In this document: in pieces, positions 17,801 to 26,837 of the stretch
Layout of the letters: each line of letters opens with the position of its first letter
How positions within the stretch are numbered: the stretch's first letter is position 1
Origin: Campylobacteraceae bacterium
GTDB lineage: Bacteria; Campylobacterota; Campylobacteria; Campylobacterales; Sulfurovaceae
Reading direction: 5' to 3'
Length of the DNA: 64,000 nt
Assembly: GCA_027035765.1 (NCBI GenBank)
Contig: JALVUD010000008.1
Coordinates: 79,542-143,541, forward strand
Program-made: the position numbers and the translations under genes
Notes under the pieces: generated by a model
Told to the model about the DNA's origin: nothing
The model's database searches: none
The model's input: the letters and a program-made list of their open reading frames with translations, nothing else

Positions 17801-18427
17801 GGTCGTCGTGATGATGACTTTGAATTTTTTTAGATCGGCTGTGGGGAAAATGACAGAGATTTCCTTACGAAAACTCTCCGCCGCTGACTTTCCTTTCTCC
17901 TTCCGTATTCTGAAATAATTCCGCCGAAGGTCCTGTTTCAATCCCCTCGTGTAACTGTCGATCGTCTCCTGATTGAACGTAATCGCTTCGGCCCTGTTAC
18001 TCGAAGCGAGTACCGTATCCTTGATGAACCTTTCAAGGCGCACATACGAGGGAAGCGTTCCCAATTCGGAGAGATCCGGTTCCTTTCCCCTGGCGAAATA
18101 ATCGACGATCATTTCGGCTTCGGATTTCAAAACGAGGATCTCATCCTCTGTTCCGGGAAAAAGCTCTTCGAGTTTTTTCCTGATTTCGTCACGATTGTCT
18201 CTCGTATGAATAATGTAGATGAATCGGACATCGTGTTTGTCGGAAGATGCGAATTTCCCCATGACGGAGGCCACAGCATGGCTCTTTCCGGATCCCGTGG
18301 CCGAAGAGAGAAGGAACATCCACTTTTTCCGATCCGAGTCGGTTCCGATACGCACCGCCTCCCCAATTTTTCTTTCGAGAACATCTTCTATGAAACGCGA
18401 AGCCGCATGTTCTTTTTGATACGCCAT
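14879..18427 (-). CDS. SF2 helicase with C-terminal PD-(D/E)XK nuclease, probable DdmD homologue
   Basis: An 1182-residue protein. Helicase motifs: Walker A SATGSGKS at 42-49, the TTTHR region near 207-211, Walker B VIDEID at 237-242, motif III-like VGVSATSTLE near 510, and motif VI-like QAVGRLHRE near 865. The C-terminus has a PD-(D/E)XK arrangement: Glu near 1052 (GETVGRYVFEK), Asp near 1080 and VDFKHY near 1089-1094. V. cholerae DdmD is a helicase-nuclease of almost the same length with the same domain order, encoded directly upstream of ddmE as here. A TATAAT box lies at 18464-18469, about 40 bases upstream; the ribosome-binding site is weak. Expected role: recruited by the Argonaute-like partner, it unwinds and degrades plasmid DNA. 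Confidence 0.75.
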   Translation of the reverse strand: MAYQKEHAASRFIEDVLERKIGEAVRIGTDSDRKKWMFLLSSATGSGKSHAVASVMGKFASSDKHDVRFIYIIHTRDNRDEIRKKLEELFPGTEDEILVLKSEAEMIVDYFARGKEPDLSELGTLPSYVRLERFIKDTVLASSNRAEAITFNQETIDSYTRGLKQDLRRNYFRIRKEKGKSAAESFRKEISVIFPTADLKKFKVIITTTHRFMYPVWTPALSQKLYDMDLFRNQFLVIDEIDAQKSTMLKILSEAAAKEVIDQTMLFSSIHHVLKNSEFLPKYGVSPEDAKNITDFFDEVYRKYYDGYHFLYEGGEDPGSRYILRSEISSIVEGKAQRLGIRIDREKMTSYVYPLDSDSPKESLMFSGLIRDIDRALSRLMAMGAASVKAMIYRAREKAKEENKWIDTDELRRNRIDDFIRDLGYSPEDDEKKYTFLKEGIEHFQRMAKKERKRVLASNAQDFYPKGFSVVEVRSPDEGIGYERFRSGFRFFSLLDTPEYILQSVASRMYIVGVSATSTLETVTRNFDLKYLRSAGIPVQRLSAGELEKLNRLYIEDNRQEHRSFNVAFTDVEEMDLENVCEKYFAGDETCLLLLKRIEQKWKSTKNRWNSDSGYVFKRYLKYIAAYYDFLTRPEITSYLAFVNQLPGSASGMQEELHILFEKMILANRDNPEMKEDFRGWIDRERNRLAEEAKEKLFFVARAKNMDEYREVIEKGLLRKGGHAFVFTSYPTMGSGKNIHYEVEEPEDIRGYEGENRRSRKRDFSAIYCELPTHIVPLPDFETDGPPGKRYAPILQTIYYIHALYASRMMSWSDFYVSLENIIGGKRIIKYDRQSTDYINAVMGMVIQAVGRLHRENNPDDPMTILIDEQILPLAVNFDPEDIAALPSIRRLLEVAGTEEKERTKGNGETKKIIERDSARLARKIRNLLANIRKDRYYREEWESIRKELLVHPAVADGDSSEFAALYTPELDTDRYWYRTDDDFETVDVILRDPRSNRRSEVSAEAAGLDIIGNIPELRAFFEEKGYALDFKHRCLPLPAAFNNFYKGILGETVGRYVFEKICGIDLREMEDGAGYEFFDFVSSGGIYVDFKHYSTHTLESTAEREVREKAAAKLRDLGGRRGVVANVLLRSGGPANASREISYADGIYIVPFLIDATDPESPEFDAAILKKIKEVFFAAYE

Positions 18428-18569
18428 TTTCTGTACCCTGTAATAGAATGTCTATATTCCTGCATTATACATTCCAAAATAATTTGATACCATCCCGGCC
18501 AATGGCCAAACGGTCCAAAGACGAGATCAGGCAAAAGATTGACAGACTGAACGTTCTATTCCACTTCAT

Positions 18570-19400
18570 TTAGATTTCCACCCGCATCGGGGCAGCTCCC
18601 ATTCCGTTGAGGCTTTCCTCCGGATATCCCATGGGATTGCAGCGGCACTTCACGCCGTGCGCTTCGTATTCCATCCGTTCGTGGGTATGGCCGAAGATCC
18701 AGTATTTCATCGATCCGCTTTCAAGGAATTCCGCCCCGTTGAAAGTGAAATATCCCGTCGTCTCCATCTCCCGCCACTTGTCGGGTACATGCTCCTTCTC
18801 GATGGAGGGGTTGACGTGGGTGATCATCACGTCCACCTTTCGGCAGATGCGCCGGATCTTCTCCTTCTCGGCGGCGGCGAAAGTCCGCCGGTCCACTCCG
18901 CGCAGATAGTCGGCGTCGGACATCGTTTTTTCCCAGAACCGGGAAATGTGGGCCTCCGTCTCCTCCCTGTTCCCTTTCGGGAAGTGCCTTTCGATATAGG
19001 TTGCGTCGTACCAGCTGTCGCATCCGCCGAAGCGGACGCCCCCGATCTCGACCACCTCGCCGTCGAGGCAGCGCATTCCCTCTTCGGCGTCGATGAGATC
19101 CCGCATCTCCGCCGCGCGTCGCCTGGAGTCGTTCCGGTAGCTTCCGGAAGCCCCGGGATCGGGAAGATAGTAGTCGTGGTTACCGAGGACGCAGAGGATG
19201 TGCCGGTAGCCGAAAACCTCCCTGATGAGCTTCAGCACCCGGAGGTTTTGGGCGTTGTTGTGGCCGATATCCCCGGCGACGACCAGCACGTCCCCTCCCT
19301 TTTGCAGGACGCGTCCATAGAGGTTGTAAATGGAGTATCCGTCCACCGGTCCGTGGAAATAGAAATCGGCGTGGAGGTCGCTCAGGACGTCTATCTTCAT
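18570..19400 (-). CDS. Calcineurin-like metallophosphoesterase
   Basis: A 276-residue cytoplasmic enzyme with the complete two-metal signature in order: SDLHAD (about 6-11), GDIGHN (about 43-48), GNHDYY (about 72-77), THVNP and GHTHER near the C-terminus. Such enzymes hydrolyse phosphomono- or diesters, including cyclic nucleotides and nucleic-acid ends; the substrate is not evident. It lies about 140 bases upstream of the DdmD-like gene on the same strand, with that gene's likely promoter in between, so it is probably a separate unit. It could be a defence accessory or a general cargo gene. The following nuclease gene is divergent. Confidence 0.88.
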   Translation of the reverse strand: MKIDVLSDLHADFYFHGPVDGYSIYNLYGRVLQKGGDVLVVAGDIGHNNAQNLRVLKLIREVFGYRHILCVLGNHDYYLPDPGASGSYRNDSRRRAAEMRDLIDAEEGMRCLDGEVVEIGGVRFGGCDSWYDATYIERHFPKGNREETEAHISRFWEKTMSDADYLRGVDRRTFAAAEKEKIRRICRKVDVMITHVNPSIEKEHVPDKWREMETTGYFTFNGAEFLESGSMKYWIFGHTHERMEYEAHGVKCRCNPMGYPEESLNGMGAAPMRVEI

Positions 19401-19524
19401 TCCTCTCTCCTCCGTTTTATCGGGTCCATTTTATCACCTTCGGGAACCCGGAGGGGTTTTCATTGCAGGGAGAAAGACGGGGAGGTTTCGGTATCATCCC
19501 GTAAAACGGATGGAGAAGGACCGG

Positions 19525-20172
19525 ATGAAGAAACTGCTACTCCTGATTCCCGTGCTCATGTCACTGGCCTCCGTCCCTTCTCTTGCGGAAAGTCCCTGTC
19601 CGATCCATCTCCACAATTCCCGCTACGACGTCTGCTACTCCTGCAAGCGCAAGACTCCGCTATCCGTCACCTACGAGATACGGCGGGAAGACGTGGAGGG
19701 AAAGCGGAAGCGCCCCGCCTTCTCTTTCCGTCCCGACTACCGGCTTCCGGCGAAGTGCCGGAGCTATCCGAAGGACTACGCCGGGACGGGATACGACCGG
19801 GGGCACCTGGCCCCGGCAGGGATCTTCGGAGGCTGGAAAGAGAGGAAGGAGACCTTCCTGATGAGCAACGTCGCTCCGCAGAAGCCCTCCGTGAACCGGG
19901 GCGTCTGGGCTAAAATCGAACGTTTCGCCAGGATCATGGCGGTCCGCTACGGGAAGGTGGAGGTGACGACGGGCGTCTGCTTCGACGGCGAGAGGAGCTT
20001 CATCCGGCACGGAGTGGAGATCCCGGATCGGTGGTACAAGATCATAAGGATCCCGAATAGGAAAGAGCCGGTGGTGTTCGTGGTGCCGAACCGGAAAGGC
20101 GAAAAGGAAAATATAAAATTTTTTCTTTGCACATATGATATACTTTTTAACATTTGTGCGAATAACGAATAA
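19525..20172 (+). CDS. Secreted DNA/RNA non-specific endonuclease (NUC family), 3' end replaced
   Basis: A signal peptide (MKKLLLLIPVLMSLASVPSLA) leads into a NUC-type nuclease domain with the active-site motif YDRGHLAPAG at about residues 89-98 and a metal-binding Asn in SNVAPQ about 24 residues later. This family cuts DNA and RNA with Mg2+ in the periplasm or outside the cell. The ATG at 19525 is preferred over 19510 because GGAGAAGGA sits just before it. From about 20100 the base composition drops sharply and the last 25 or so residues (KFFLCTYDILFNICANNE) do not resemble the family's C-terminal strands. The original 3' end was probably lost when the AT-rich R-M block arrived. Activity is uncertain. 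Confidence 0.82.
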   Translation: MKKLLLLIPVLMSLASVPSLAESPCPIHLHNSRYDVCYSCKRKTPLSVTYEIRREDVEGKRKRPAFSFRPDYRLPAKCRSYPKDYAGTGYDRGHLAPAGIFGGWKERKETFLMSNVAPQKPSVNRGVWAKIERFARIMAVRYGKVEVTTGVCFDGERSFIRHGVEIPDRWYKIIRIPNRKEPVVFVVPNRKGEKENIKFFLCTYDILFNICANNE

Positions 20173-20204
20173 TTAGAATAGATTTTGACAGTAATTATTC
20201 TAAT
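20172..20204. promoter_or_regulatory. Palindrome around a TTGACA box before the type III R-M genes
   Basis: Perfect 9-base arms ATTAGAATA (20172-20180) and TATTCTAAT (20196-20204) enclose TTGACA (20185-20190). A repressor bound here would cover the -35 region of the R-M promoter. The -10 box is not clear: TATCAC lies at the ideal distance. Confidence 0.5.
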
Positions 20205-20236
20205 ATTTATCACGTATAAGCAGAAAGCGAGGGAAC

Positions 20237-23200
20237 ATGCAAAACATACAACAAAAATTCAAAGACTTTATACTTAACGATATCTTTTGGTTTGACAAAA
20301 GCGAGCTGAATTTCGGCATATACAAAATTTTCAGACAGAAAGAGGAGCTGATTCGAGAAAGGATCGATGAGATCGTTCGCAATATCGAAGAACAACTATC
20401 GGATTCTATGGCGATAGAGTTCAAAAGGATAAAAAAAGAGATTTTGCAATACGTTCCGCCAATCAATGCGAAAGAGATCAGAACTTTAGAAGATTTGAAA
20501 CGCGCTGCCGAAGAGTATGGAGGGGAAGATAGGGAGAGGCTTCTATCCGAGCTTGATGCCGTAAGCTCTACCCAAAAATACAACTCGGTCAAGGTATATG
20601 AATACCTTTATCAGTTTTTTAGCCTTTACTATGAAAAGGGTGATTTCGGATACACCCCTCGCAGCTTCAGAACCTATAGCGTTCCGTACGCATATGAGGA
20701 GTATCTAAACGACCCCGTCCGCAAGAATGCCTGTGAAACGGCACAAAGCGTGGACTACCGAGGAGAAGAGACGCTTTTTACCTGGAAAACCAAAGACAGT
20801 TATTATATAAAATCAAAAAAACTGATGAACAGTATGGAGGTGAAACTTGAATATAAAGGCGGCCTATATACCATCCGATTGAATGTCGTAGAAAAGGATG
20901 AGAATATAAAAGACGACAAAAAGATAAAGCAATACAGGCTTGTCACCATCAAGAAAGACGGCAACGTGATAAACCTGAGTTTTAATATATCGGATCATGC
21001 CACACCTAAGCACACAACCTATCTGCTGTTGTTGAGTGTTATCGAGGAAAACATATCCGATCTGGACTACGATGCGATCTTTTCGGATGGCGATCTAAGG
21101 GACTACTTTGAGTCCTTGCCGTTCAAGGACAAAAAAACAAGCGCTTCTCTTTTTAACAGCTCCCAGCGGATCCTTAAACAGAGATTCAAGGAGTTTATGG
21201 AAGACGACTCCCTGAGAAAGTATCTCATCCATAAAGACAAAAATATCTTCAAGAGCGAACTCAAAGGCAAAGAAGACGAAACCCAATTGAAGTCGAAGGC
21301 ATCCAAGCTGAAGATCCGCAAAAAGGACTACGCCTCCAAAATCTATACCAGAACCGAGGCCAAGGCCCTTTTGGGGCTTGAGAGAAAAGAGAGGTTTGAA
21401 TTTGAAAACGCCAAGGACCTGGAAAGGCTTTATGCCAAAGACCCCCTGCTGGACTTTTTTTACAGGCTGGATAGGGGAGTCAATCTCTTTTACGCCGGAG
21501 TGGATAGCGACTATTTCATCCACAAGAACCTGAAACGGTTTTTGAGCGTGGAGCTTGACAAGTTCATCAAAAATTATATCTTCGCCGACACCGACGCCAT
21601 CTTGCGGATGGACGAAACCTCAAGAACCATCACAAAATTCGCAAGGGTCTTCAAGGAACAGGCGAACGTTTTTATCGAGCTTCTCTCTTCGATCGAGGAG
21701 TTTCAGAAGTATCTATGGGAAAAGAGAAAGATGGTCAAATCTTCCCATTATATTATCAGCTCCGACAAGATCGGGGATGTGGGGCTGCTTGAGCGAGTGC
21801 TGAAAAATCGGGAACAGCTAAAGGAGTGGGAAGAGCTGGGCATCCTCAAGAAAAATGAAAACCCCAATCTCATCGAGCTGCAAAGCCATAGCTATCCGAT
21901 CGATACCAGGCATTTTGACGCGGGGTTCAAGTATCGGGTTTTGAGCCTGTTTGAAAATATCGAGGAGGAGTTGTCGGGCCTGCTTATCAAGAGTGAGAAC
22001 TATCAGGCGCTCAGGTTTTTGGAGCCCAAATACACCGATAAAAAAGGAAACGGCAAGATAAAATGCGTCTATATCGACCCGCCTTACAACACAGGCAGCG
22101 ACGGCTTCGTCTATAAAGACAACTTCAAACACGCCAGTTGGCTGAGCATGATGAACGACAGGTTGAATGAAGCCCGGAAGTTGATGAGAGAGGATGGGGT
22201 TATATTTACAAGTATCGATGATAATCAACTTTACACTTTAAAACAAATCAAAGACCAAGTATTCAAGGATGAAAATTTTATCGGAACTATCGTATGGCAA
22301 AGCACTCAAAAGAATGACCCAAAAAATATCGCAATTAATCATGAATATATTGTGAGTTATTTAAAAAATAATGAAGTTAACAAAAAAAATAGATGGAGAA
22401 CCCCTCATCCATTAGTAAAGGACATGCTGGACGATTTCGAGAAGCTTAAGAAAAAGTATCCGTCAAATAAAGAAAAGTTACTGAATGAATGGCGTAATAT
22501 TATTAAACAAAAATATACAGAACTTTCACATTATAAATATATCGATGAAAAAGGAGTATATTTTGCTGCTGATATAAGTGACCCGCAGAAAAAAGGCCCC
22601 AAGCATGATTTTGTTATTCATCCAATAACTGGGAAAGTCTGTAAGCCTCCTGCGGGAGGATATTCTCCAAGAGCGGACGAAATGAGAAGAAGACTTGAAA
22701 ACAATGAGATCCATTTTGGCAAAACACACGAAACTGTTGTTTGTCAAAAAAAATATCTTGATACAGCAGAAGACAGATTAAATAGTGTTTATTATGAAGA
22801 TGGAAGAAGGGCAAGTAATTTATTGAAAGAATTGTTCAACAAAAATGTTTTCAACAATCCAAAATCTGAAAAGATGATCAGCAGGATAATTAGATTCACG
22901 ACCAAAAAAGATGAGAATATTTTGGACTTTTTTGGAGGAAGTGGCTCAACCGCACATGCGGTAATTGACTTAAACAAAAAAAATGGACAGCAAATAAAAT
23001 TTTTCATAGTGGAAATGAATGATTATTTTGAAACCATAATTCTGCCGAGAATCAAAAAAGTATCATACTCTAGTGTTTGGAAAAAAGGCATAGCCCTAGA
23101 CAAAGACGGATATAGTGGTATTTTTCAATACATCGAACTAGAGCAGTATGACGATATTGTCGACAACCTTGAAGTGGTTGACGGGGTTGACTATTCGGAT

Positions 23201-23545
23201 ATAGATTTCGGTTATATTTACGAACCGGACAAAAACCGGATAAATTTCAGAATGCAAAAGGAACTCGACGACCCACTCGATGAAAACGCTAGATTCGATA
23301 TTTTCACTTCGCTTCTGTTTCACGAAGGCCTGGATCTTGTGCGCGTTCGTCTCGACAGCGACGTGCTGGAGGCGTACGCCAAAAACAAAAATGGCGAAGA
23401 GTGCGCCGTGCTGCTTGGTAGCGGCAAAGCGGCAATAGAGCGAAAAGTGGAGGAGATCAGGGGCGGAAAAGAGCTGAAAATCTATACCAACCAACCCATT
23501 GCGGGGACTGAGCGGATTTTGGCAGAGACCTTCAAAGGCAAATGA
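20237..23545 (+). CDS. mod: Type III restriction-modification methyltransferase (Mod), large form
   Basis: A 1102-residue adenine-specific methyltransferase of the beta class: motif IV DPPYNTG at about 613-619 precedes motif I DFFGGSGST at about 896-904. Between them lies the target-recognition region, which is much richer in A+T (about 22190-23060) than the flanks, suggesting it was swapped in. The first 600 residues form a long, charged, helix-rich extension not found in small Mod proteins. The stop is one base before the ATG of the restriction gene, so translation is coupled. Mod sets the recognition sequence of the complex and protects host DNA by methylating one strand. Confidence 0.88.
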   Translation: MQNIQQKFKDFILNDIFWFDKSELNFGIYKIFRQKEELIRERIDEIVRNIEEQLSDSMAIEFKRIKKEILQYVPPINAKEIRTLEDLKRAAEEYGGEDRERLLSELDAVSSTQKYNSVKVYEYLYQFFSLYYEKGDFGYTPRSFRTYSVPYAYEEYLNDPVRKNACETAQSVDYRGEETLFTWKTKDSYYIKSKKLMNSMEVKLEYKGGLYTIRLNVVEKDENIKDDKKIKQYRLVTIKKDGNVINLSFNISDHATPKHTTYLLLLSVIEENISDLDYDAIFSDGDLRDYFESLPFKDKKTSASLFNSSQRILKQRFKEFMEDDSLRKYLIHKDKNIFKSELKGKEDETQLKSKASKLKIRKKDYASKIYTRTEAKALLGLERKERFEFENAKDLERLYAKDPLLDFFYRLDRGVNLFYAGVDSDYFIHKNLKRFLSVELDKFIKNYIFADTDAILRMDETSRTITKFARVFKEQANVFIELLSSIEEFQKYLWEKRKMVKSSHYIISSDKIGDVGLLERVLKNREQLKEWEELGILKKNENPNLIELQSHSYPIDTRHFDAGFKYRVLSLFENIEEELSGLLIKSENYQALRFLEPKYTDKKGNGKIKCVYIDPPYNTGSDGFVYKDNFKHASWLSMMNDRLNEARKLMREDGVIFTSIDDNQLYTLKQIKDQVFKDENFIGTIVWQSTQKNDPKNIAINHEYIVSYLKNNEVNKKNRWRTPHPLVKDMLDDFEKLKKKYPSNKEKLLNEWRNIIKQKYTELSHYKYIDEKGVYFAADISDPQKKGPKHDFVIHPITGKVCKPPAGGYSPRADEMRRRLENNEIHFGKTHETVVCQKKYLDTAEDRLNSVYYEDGRRASNLLKELFNKNVFNNPKSEKMISRIIRFTTKKDENILDFFGGSGSTAHAVIDLNKKNGQQIKFFIVEMNDYFETIILPRIKKVSYSSVWKKGIALDKDGYSGIFQYIELEQYDDIVDNLEVVDGVDYSDIDFGYIYEPDKNRINFRMQKELDDPLDENARFDIFTSLLFHEGLDLVRVRLDSDVLEAYAKNKNGEECAVLLGSGKAAIERKVEEIRGGKELKIYTNQPIAGTERILAETFKGK

Positions 23546-23546
23546 G

Positions 23547-26500
23547 ATGAAAAGCAGCGATCTGACTCTTTTCAGAGAAATTTGTGACAGCCTGGATGAG
23601 GGGCTCTACCGGCAGATTCAGATACCGGACAAGGAATTTGTGTCCGATGTAGAAAGCGGATCCAAATTTGACGAGTTCGCCTCCCGCTGCAGTGTCGAAT
23701 ACGATTTCAGCGACATAGAAGAGAAGCTCGGGGTGAGCTTACGATACTATCAGCGCTTGGCGCTTTACTTTACCAAATATTACTTTGAGAAGAAATACCT
23801 AATCAACGGCAACGAAAACAACAAGTTGACCTATTGGATGGCAACGGGCAGCGGCAAAACCATCATCATGAAAGCCAATATTGTCGATTATTTCGAATAC
23901 TTGAGAGACAAAAACCCCGATGAAATCGAAGTGGTCGTCACTTCTCCACTCAAGGAGCTGATCGGGCAGTTGCAGATCGAAATCGGCGACTTTTTCGCCA
24001 ATGAATACTTCAGGGATTTCAAATTCAGCTACACGGTGGAGACCACACAGAGCCTGATCGAAAGATACAAAAGCGAATCTCATGAGATTGTAGGGGAAAA
24101 CCAGTTTCGGCTCTTGTTGGTGGATGAAGCGCACATCGGACTCGGCCGCAAAGACAAGGGGGCTTTCGTTGCCTTGAGAGACGCGCTGACGCAAAACGCC
24201 GCCCACAGTTTCATGTTCGAATATAGCGCCACTTTTTACGACATCACCGAAAGGGAACAAATCGACGAGTATGCGCGAAGAATCATCTATGAGTATGACT
24301 ATGGCAAGTTTTATAACGACGGCTACGGCAAAGACTTCAAGTTCGACGTGGTAAAAAAGGATGCCATCGCCGAAGATGAAAACCGTGACATTAAGCGGAA
24401 TCTCGATGCGAACTTTGAAGCGTTCCACAAGAAAATGGAGGCTTTTTACGCCTACAACGGGAACCGAAAGCTCCACAGAGGCAAACTTTTTCCCAACCGG
24501 CCGCTGCTTGTCATGGCAGGCAATACCGTATCGGCCAACAAGGAGAGCGACGCCGACAATATAGAAAACAGCGACATCGCGAAGATTGTAGACTACCTGG
24601 CGAACCTTGAGAGTAACGTTATAGGCAACCACATCAATATCTTCAACGCCGCCGAGGGCGCACTCCACCTGCTGCAAAACCGAGCCAACGAAGATGAGCT
24701 GCTGATGGCCTACGGAGAAAACACCACTCCGTTTGGGCTTGTCACCGTAGGCGATGTGAAGAAGTTTTTCGAAAACCAAAACATTCAAAAACTCATTGAA
24801 CGCGGGAAGATCATAGTCAAAGATATCAAGTTTACCGATGAGAATTGGCTTTTTAGAAATATAGACAACGAGAGCAGCCCTATCAACATATTGATCGGAA
24901 GCAGAAAATTCAGTGCGGGATGGAACAGCTTCAGAGCCAGCCAGATATGCCTTATCAATTTCGGGACGGGAAGCGGGCCGACCATCATCCAGATGTTTGG
25001 ACGAGGCGTGAGGCTGAGGGGGCTGAATGACGACGGGAAGAGGACCGAAAGGCACTATGTGAAAGAAAACGGCGGGAAAACGGAGTTTTTGCCGCATTCG
25101 AAAGAGAACGTTTTAAGTAAAGAGAAATATGACCTTTTGAAATATCTTGAGACCCTGTTTATTTATAGCTTGCGGAGCACATATCTAAAAAGATTTGTCG
25201 AAGAGGATACCGATATTTATCAAAAATGTGTCATTTCGAGCAAAGAGGTCTCCGTGCGAGACGAATACAAAGAGACCAAATTACCAATTTTCTATGTCGA
25301 TAAATCGGTTTTAGACCGTGAAAGTATTATCAAGGTAGATCACTTATGGATCGAGAACGGCCAACTGGATATTCATTACACTTTCAATTTGTCCCCTAAT
25401 CACATCGCTATAAATCTTCCCTTGATCATTGATTTTACGATCAAAAAAGAAACCACACTAAAATTTGACAAAATAAACTACTTGAAATATTTCGTAGATA
25501 GGGCATATATAGAAAACCTAATCTACAAACGCCTCCAAAAAAACAATATCACCATCATAGATTTTGACTTAGACTATATAATTTCTTTACTAAAACCGGG
25601 TATAGTCACTGTCAAATATGATGGAGAAATAAACAGTCCCGGGCAGTTTCAAAGACTCTTGTTGAAGGTCGCCTATGCTCTGATCTCCAAGATCAAAAAT
25701 AAAATCGAAGACAATGAGACAAAGCAAAAATATAAATTCGATCAGGAAATAAAAGAAGATGATTATATAGACCGATACGATATAAAATTTGTTCTTAATA
25801 AATCAGCCGATGTAAAAGAGGTCTCAGACAGGTTAGATAAGGACAAATCATATAAACTATTCATAGATAGTATCATTAATCATTATTATTATCCACTGGC
25901 AATCAATCCAAACTCTGACAGTAGAAAAGTTTTTGAAACTTATAAAAAATGCCTTGATAATACATTTACTGAAAATTACAAAACTATAATAGATTCAGAC
26001 AGTAATTTTTTTAAAGATATAGAATTTATTAGAATCTCTCCAGACAAATTGGAGCCAAATGAATTTAAATTTGTTTGTGATCTGCAAGAGCATATAAGCA
26101 AAAGTGACCTAAATGCAGTCATATTTAGAAACAAACCAAGAGGAAATATCGGATTAATCGGAAACAGCGAGATATTTTACCCGGACTTTATAATATGGTA
26201 TCTTGACGATAAAGAACGTCAACATATTATTTTTTGTGATCCAAAAGGCATTAGAAATGCTGAAACTAAGTGGAAAGTATGCGATGCACCATATTATGTA
26301 AAAGAAATTGAAAACGAATGGGGAAGCTCGGTAATTTTACATTCATTTATTATTTCAAATACACCAAAAAAAAATATTGTTTGGTCTCCCATAGATAAAT
26401 TGAGCATAGAGCAATGTGGACTATTTTATAATTTGGTTTTTATGGAAGACTGTAGATATATAGAGAGAATATTTGAGTCAACAAAGCGAGATATACGTAT

Positions 26501-26837
26501 TCATCGAGATTTTATGGAGTATTTAGAATATTATGACAATAGTATATTAAACGAATGGCTCAATGACGAAAAAAGGAAAGAACATTTAAAAAATCTAAAT
26601 CACATTTCTAACTTAAACGATCTCAATCAAGCCAAAAAACTTCTGTTATATTTTACACTCTATAAAAATAGAGACTTGCTTAAAGAGGAGATATTAAATG
26701 ATACACAGGATGTTATAAAATCTACCATTATTGAAGAATTACTACCTAGCTTTATCACTGAAATTATTCCAGGAGCTAAAATCATATATAAAATTGCAAA
26801 ATTGATAGCCAAAGAATACAGCCAAAATACTCAATAA
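23547..26837 (+). CDS. res: Type III restriction enzyme (Res), SF2 ATPase with endonuclease domain
   Basis: A 1096-residue protein. Helicase-type motifs: ATGSGKT at about 98-104, VDEAH at about 192-196, a motif III-like SATF near 231 and MFGRGVRLRG at about 482-491. A nuclease domain follows near 878-902 (YPDFIIWY … CDPKG), matching PD-(D/E)XK. The start chosen is the ATG right after the mod stop; upstream in-frame starts fall inside mod. The first half is moderate in G+C, while from about 25,100 to the end it is strongly AT-rich, so the gene is a mosaic. With Mod it should translocate along, and cut, DNA lacking the cognate methylation. Confidence 0.88.
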   Translation: MKSSDLTLFREICDSLDEGLYRQIQIPDKEFVSDVESGSKFDEFASRCSVEYDFSDIEEKLGVSLRYYQRLALYFTKYYFEKKYLINGNENNKLTYWMATGSGKTIIMKANIVDYFEYLRDKNPDEIEVVVTSPLKELIGQLQIEIGDFFANEYFRDFKFSYTVETTQSLIERYKSESHEIVGENQFRLLLVDEAHIGLGRKDKGAFVALRDALTQNAAHSFMFEYSATFYDITEREQIDEYARRIIYEYDYGKFYNDGYGKDFKFDVVKKDAIAEDENRDIKRNLDANFEAFHKKMEAFYAYNGNRKLHRGKLFPNRPLLVMAGNTVSANKESDADNIENSDIAKIVDYLANLESNVIGNHINIFNAAEGALHLLQNRANEDELLMAYGENTTPFGLVTVGDVKKFFENQNIQKLIERGKIIVKDIKFTDENWLFRNIDNESSPINILIGSRKFSAGWNSFRASQICLINFGTGSGPTIIQMFGRGVRLRGLNDDGKRTERHYVKENGGKTEFLPHSKENVLSKEKYDLLKYLETLFIYSLRSTYLKRFVEEDTDIYQKCVISSKEVSVRDEYKETKLPIFYVDKSVLDRESIIKVDHLWIENGQLDIHYTFNLSPNHIAINLPLIIDFTIKKETTLKFDKINYLKYFVDRAYIENLIYKRLQKNNITIIDFDLDYIISLLKPGIVTVKYDGEINSPGQFQRLLLKVAYALISKIKNKIEDNETKQKYKFDQEIKEDDYIDRYDIKFVLNKSADVKEVSDRLDKDKSYKLFIDSIINHYYYPLAINPNSDSRKVFETYKKCLDNTFTENYKTIIDSDSNFFKDIEFIRISPDKLEPNEFKFVCDLQEHISKSDLNAVIFRNKPRGNIGLIGNSEIFYPDFIIWYLDDKERQHIIFCDPKGIRNAETKWKVCDAPYYVKEIENEWGSSVILHSFIISNTPKKNIVWSPIDKLSIEQCGLFYNLVFMEDCRYIERIFESTKRDIRIHRDFMEYLEYYDNSILNEWLNDEKRKEHLKNLNHISNLNDLNQAKKLLLYFTLYKNRDLLKEEILNDTQDVIKSTIIEELLPSFITEIIPGAKIIYKIAKLIAKEYSQNTQ

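Noticed and set aside
18502..18573. 23-codon plus-strand ORF (MAKRSKDEIRQKIDRLNVLF…)
   Set aside because: Composition is plausible for a gene remnant, but no ribosome-binding site is visible and it overlaps the phosphoesterase end; too short to support.
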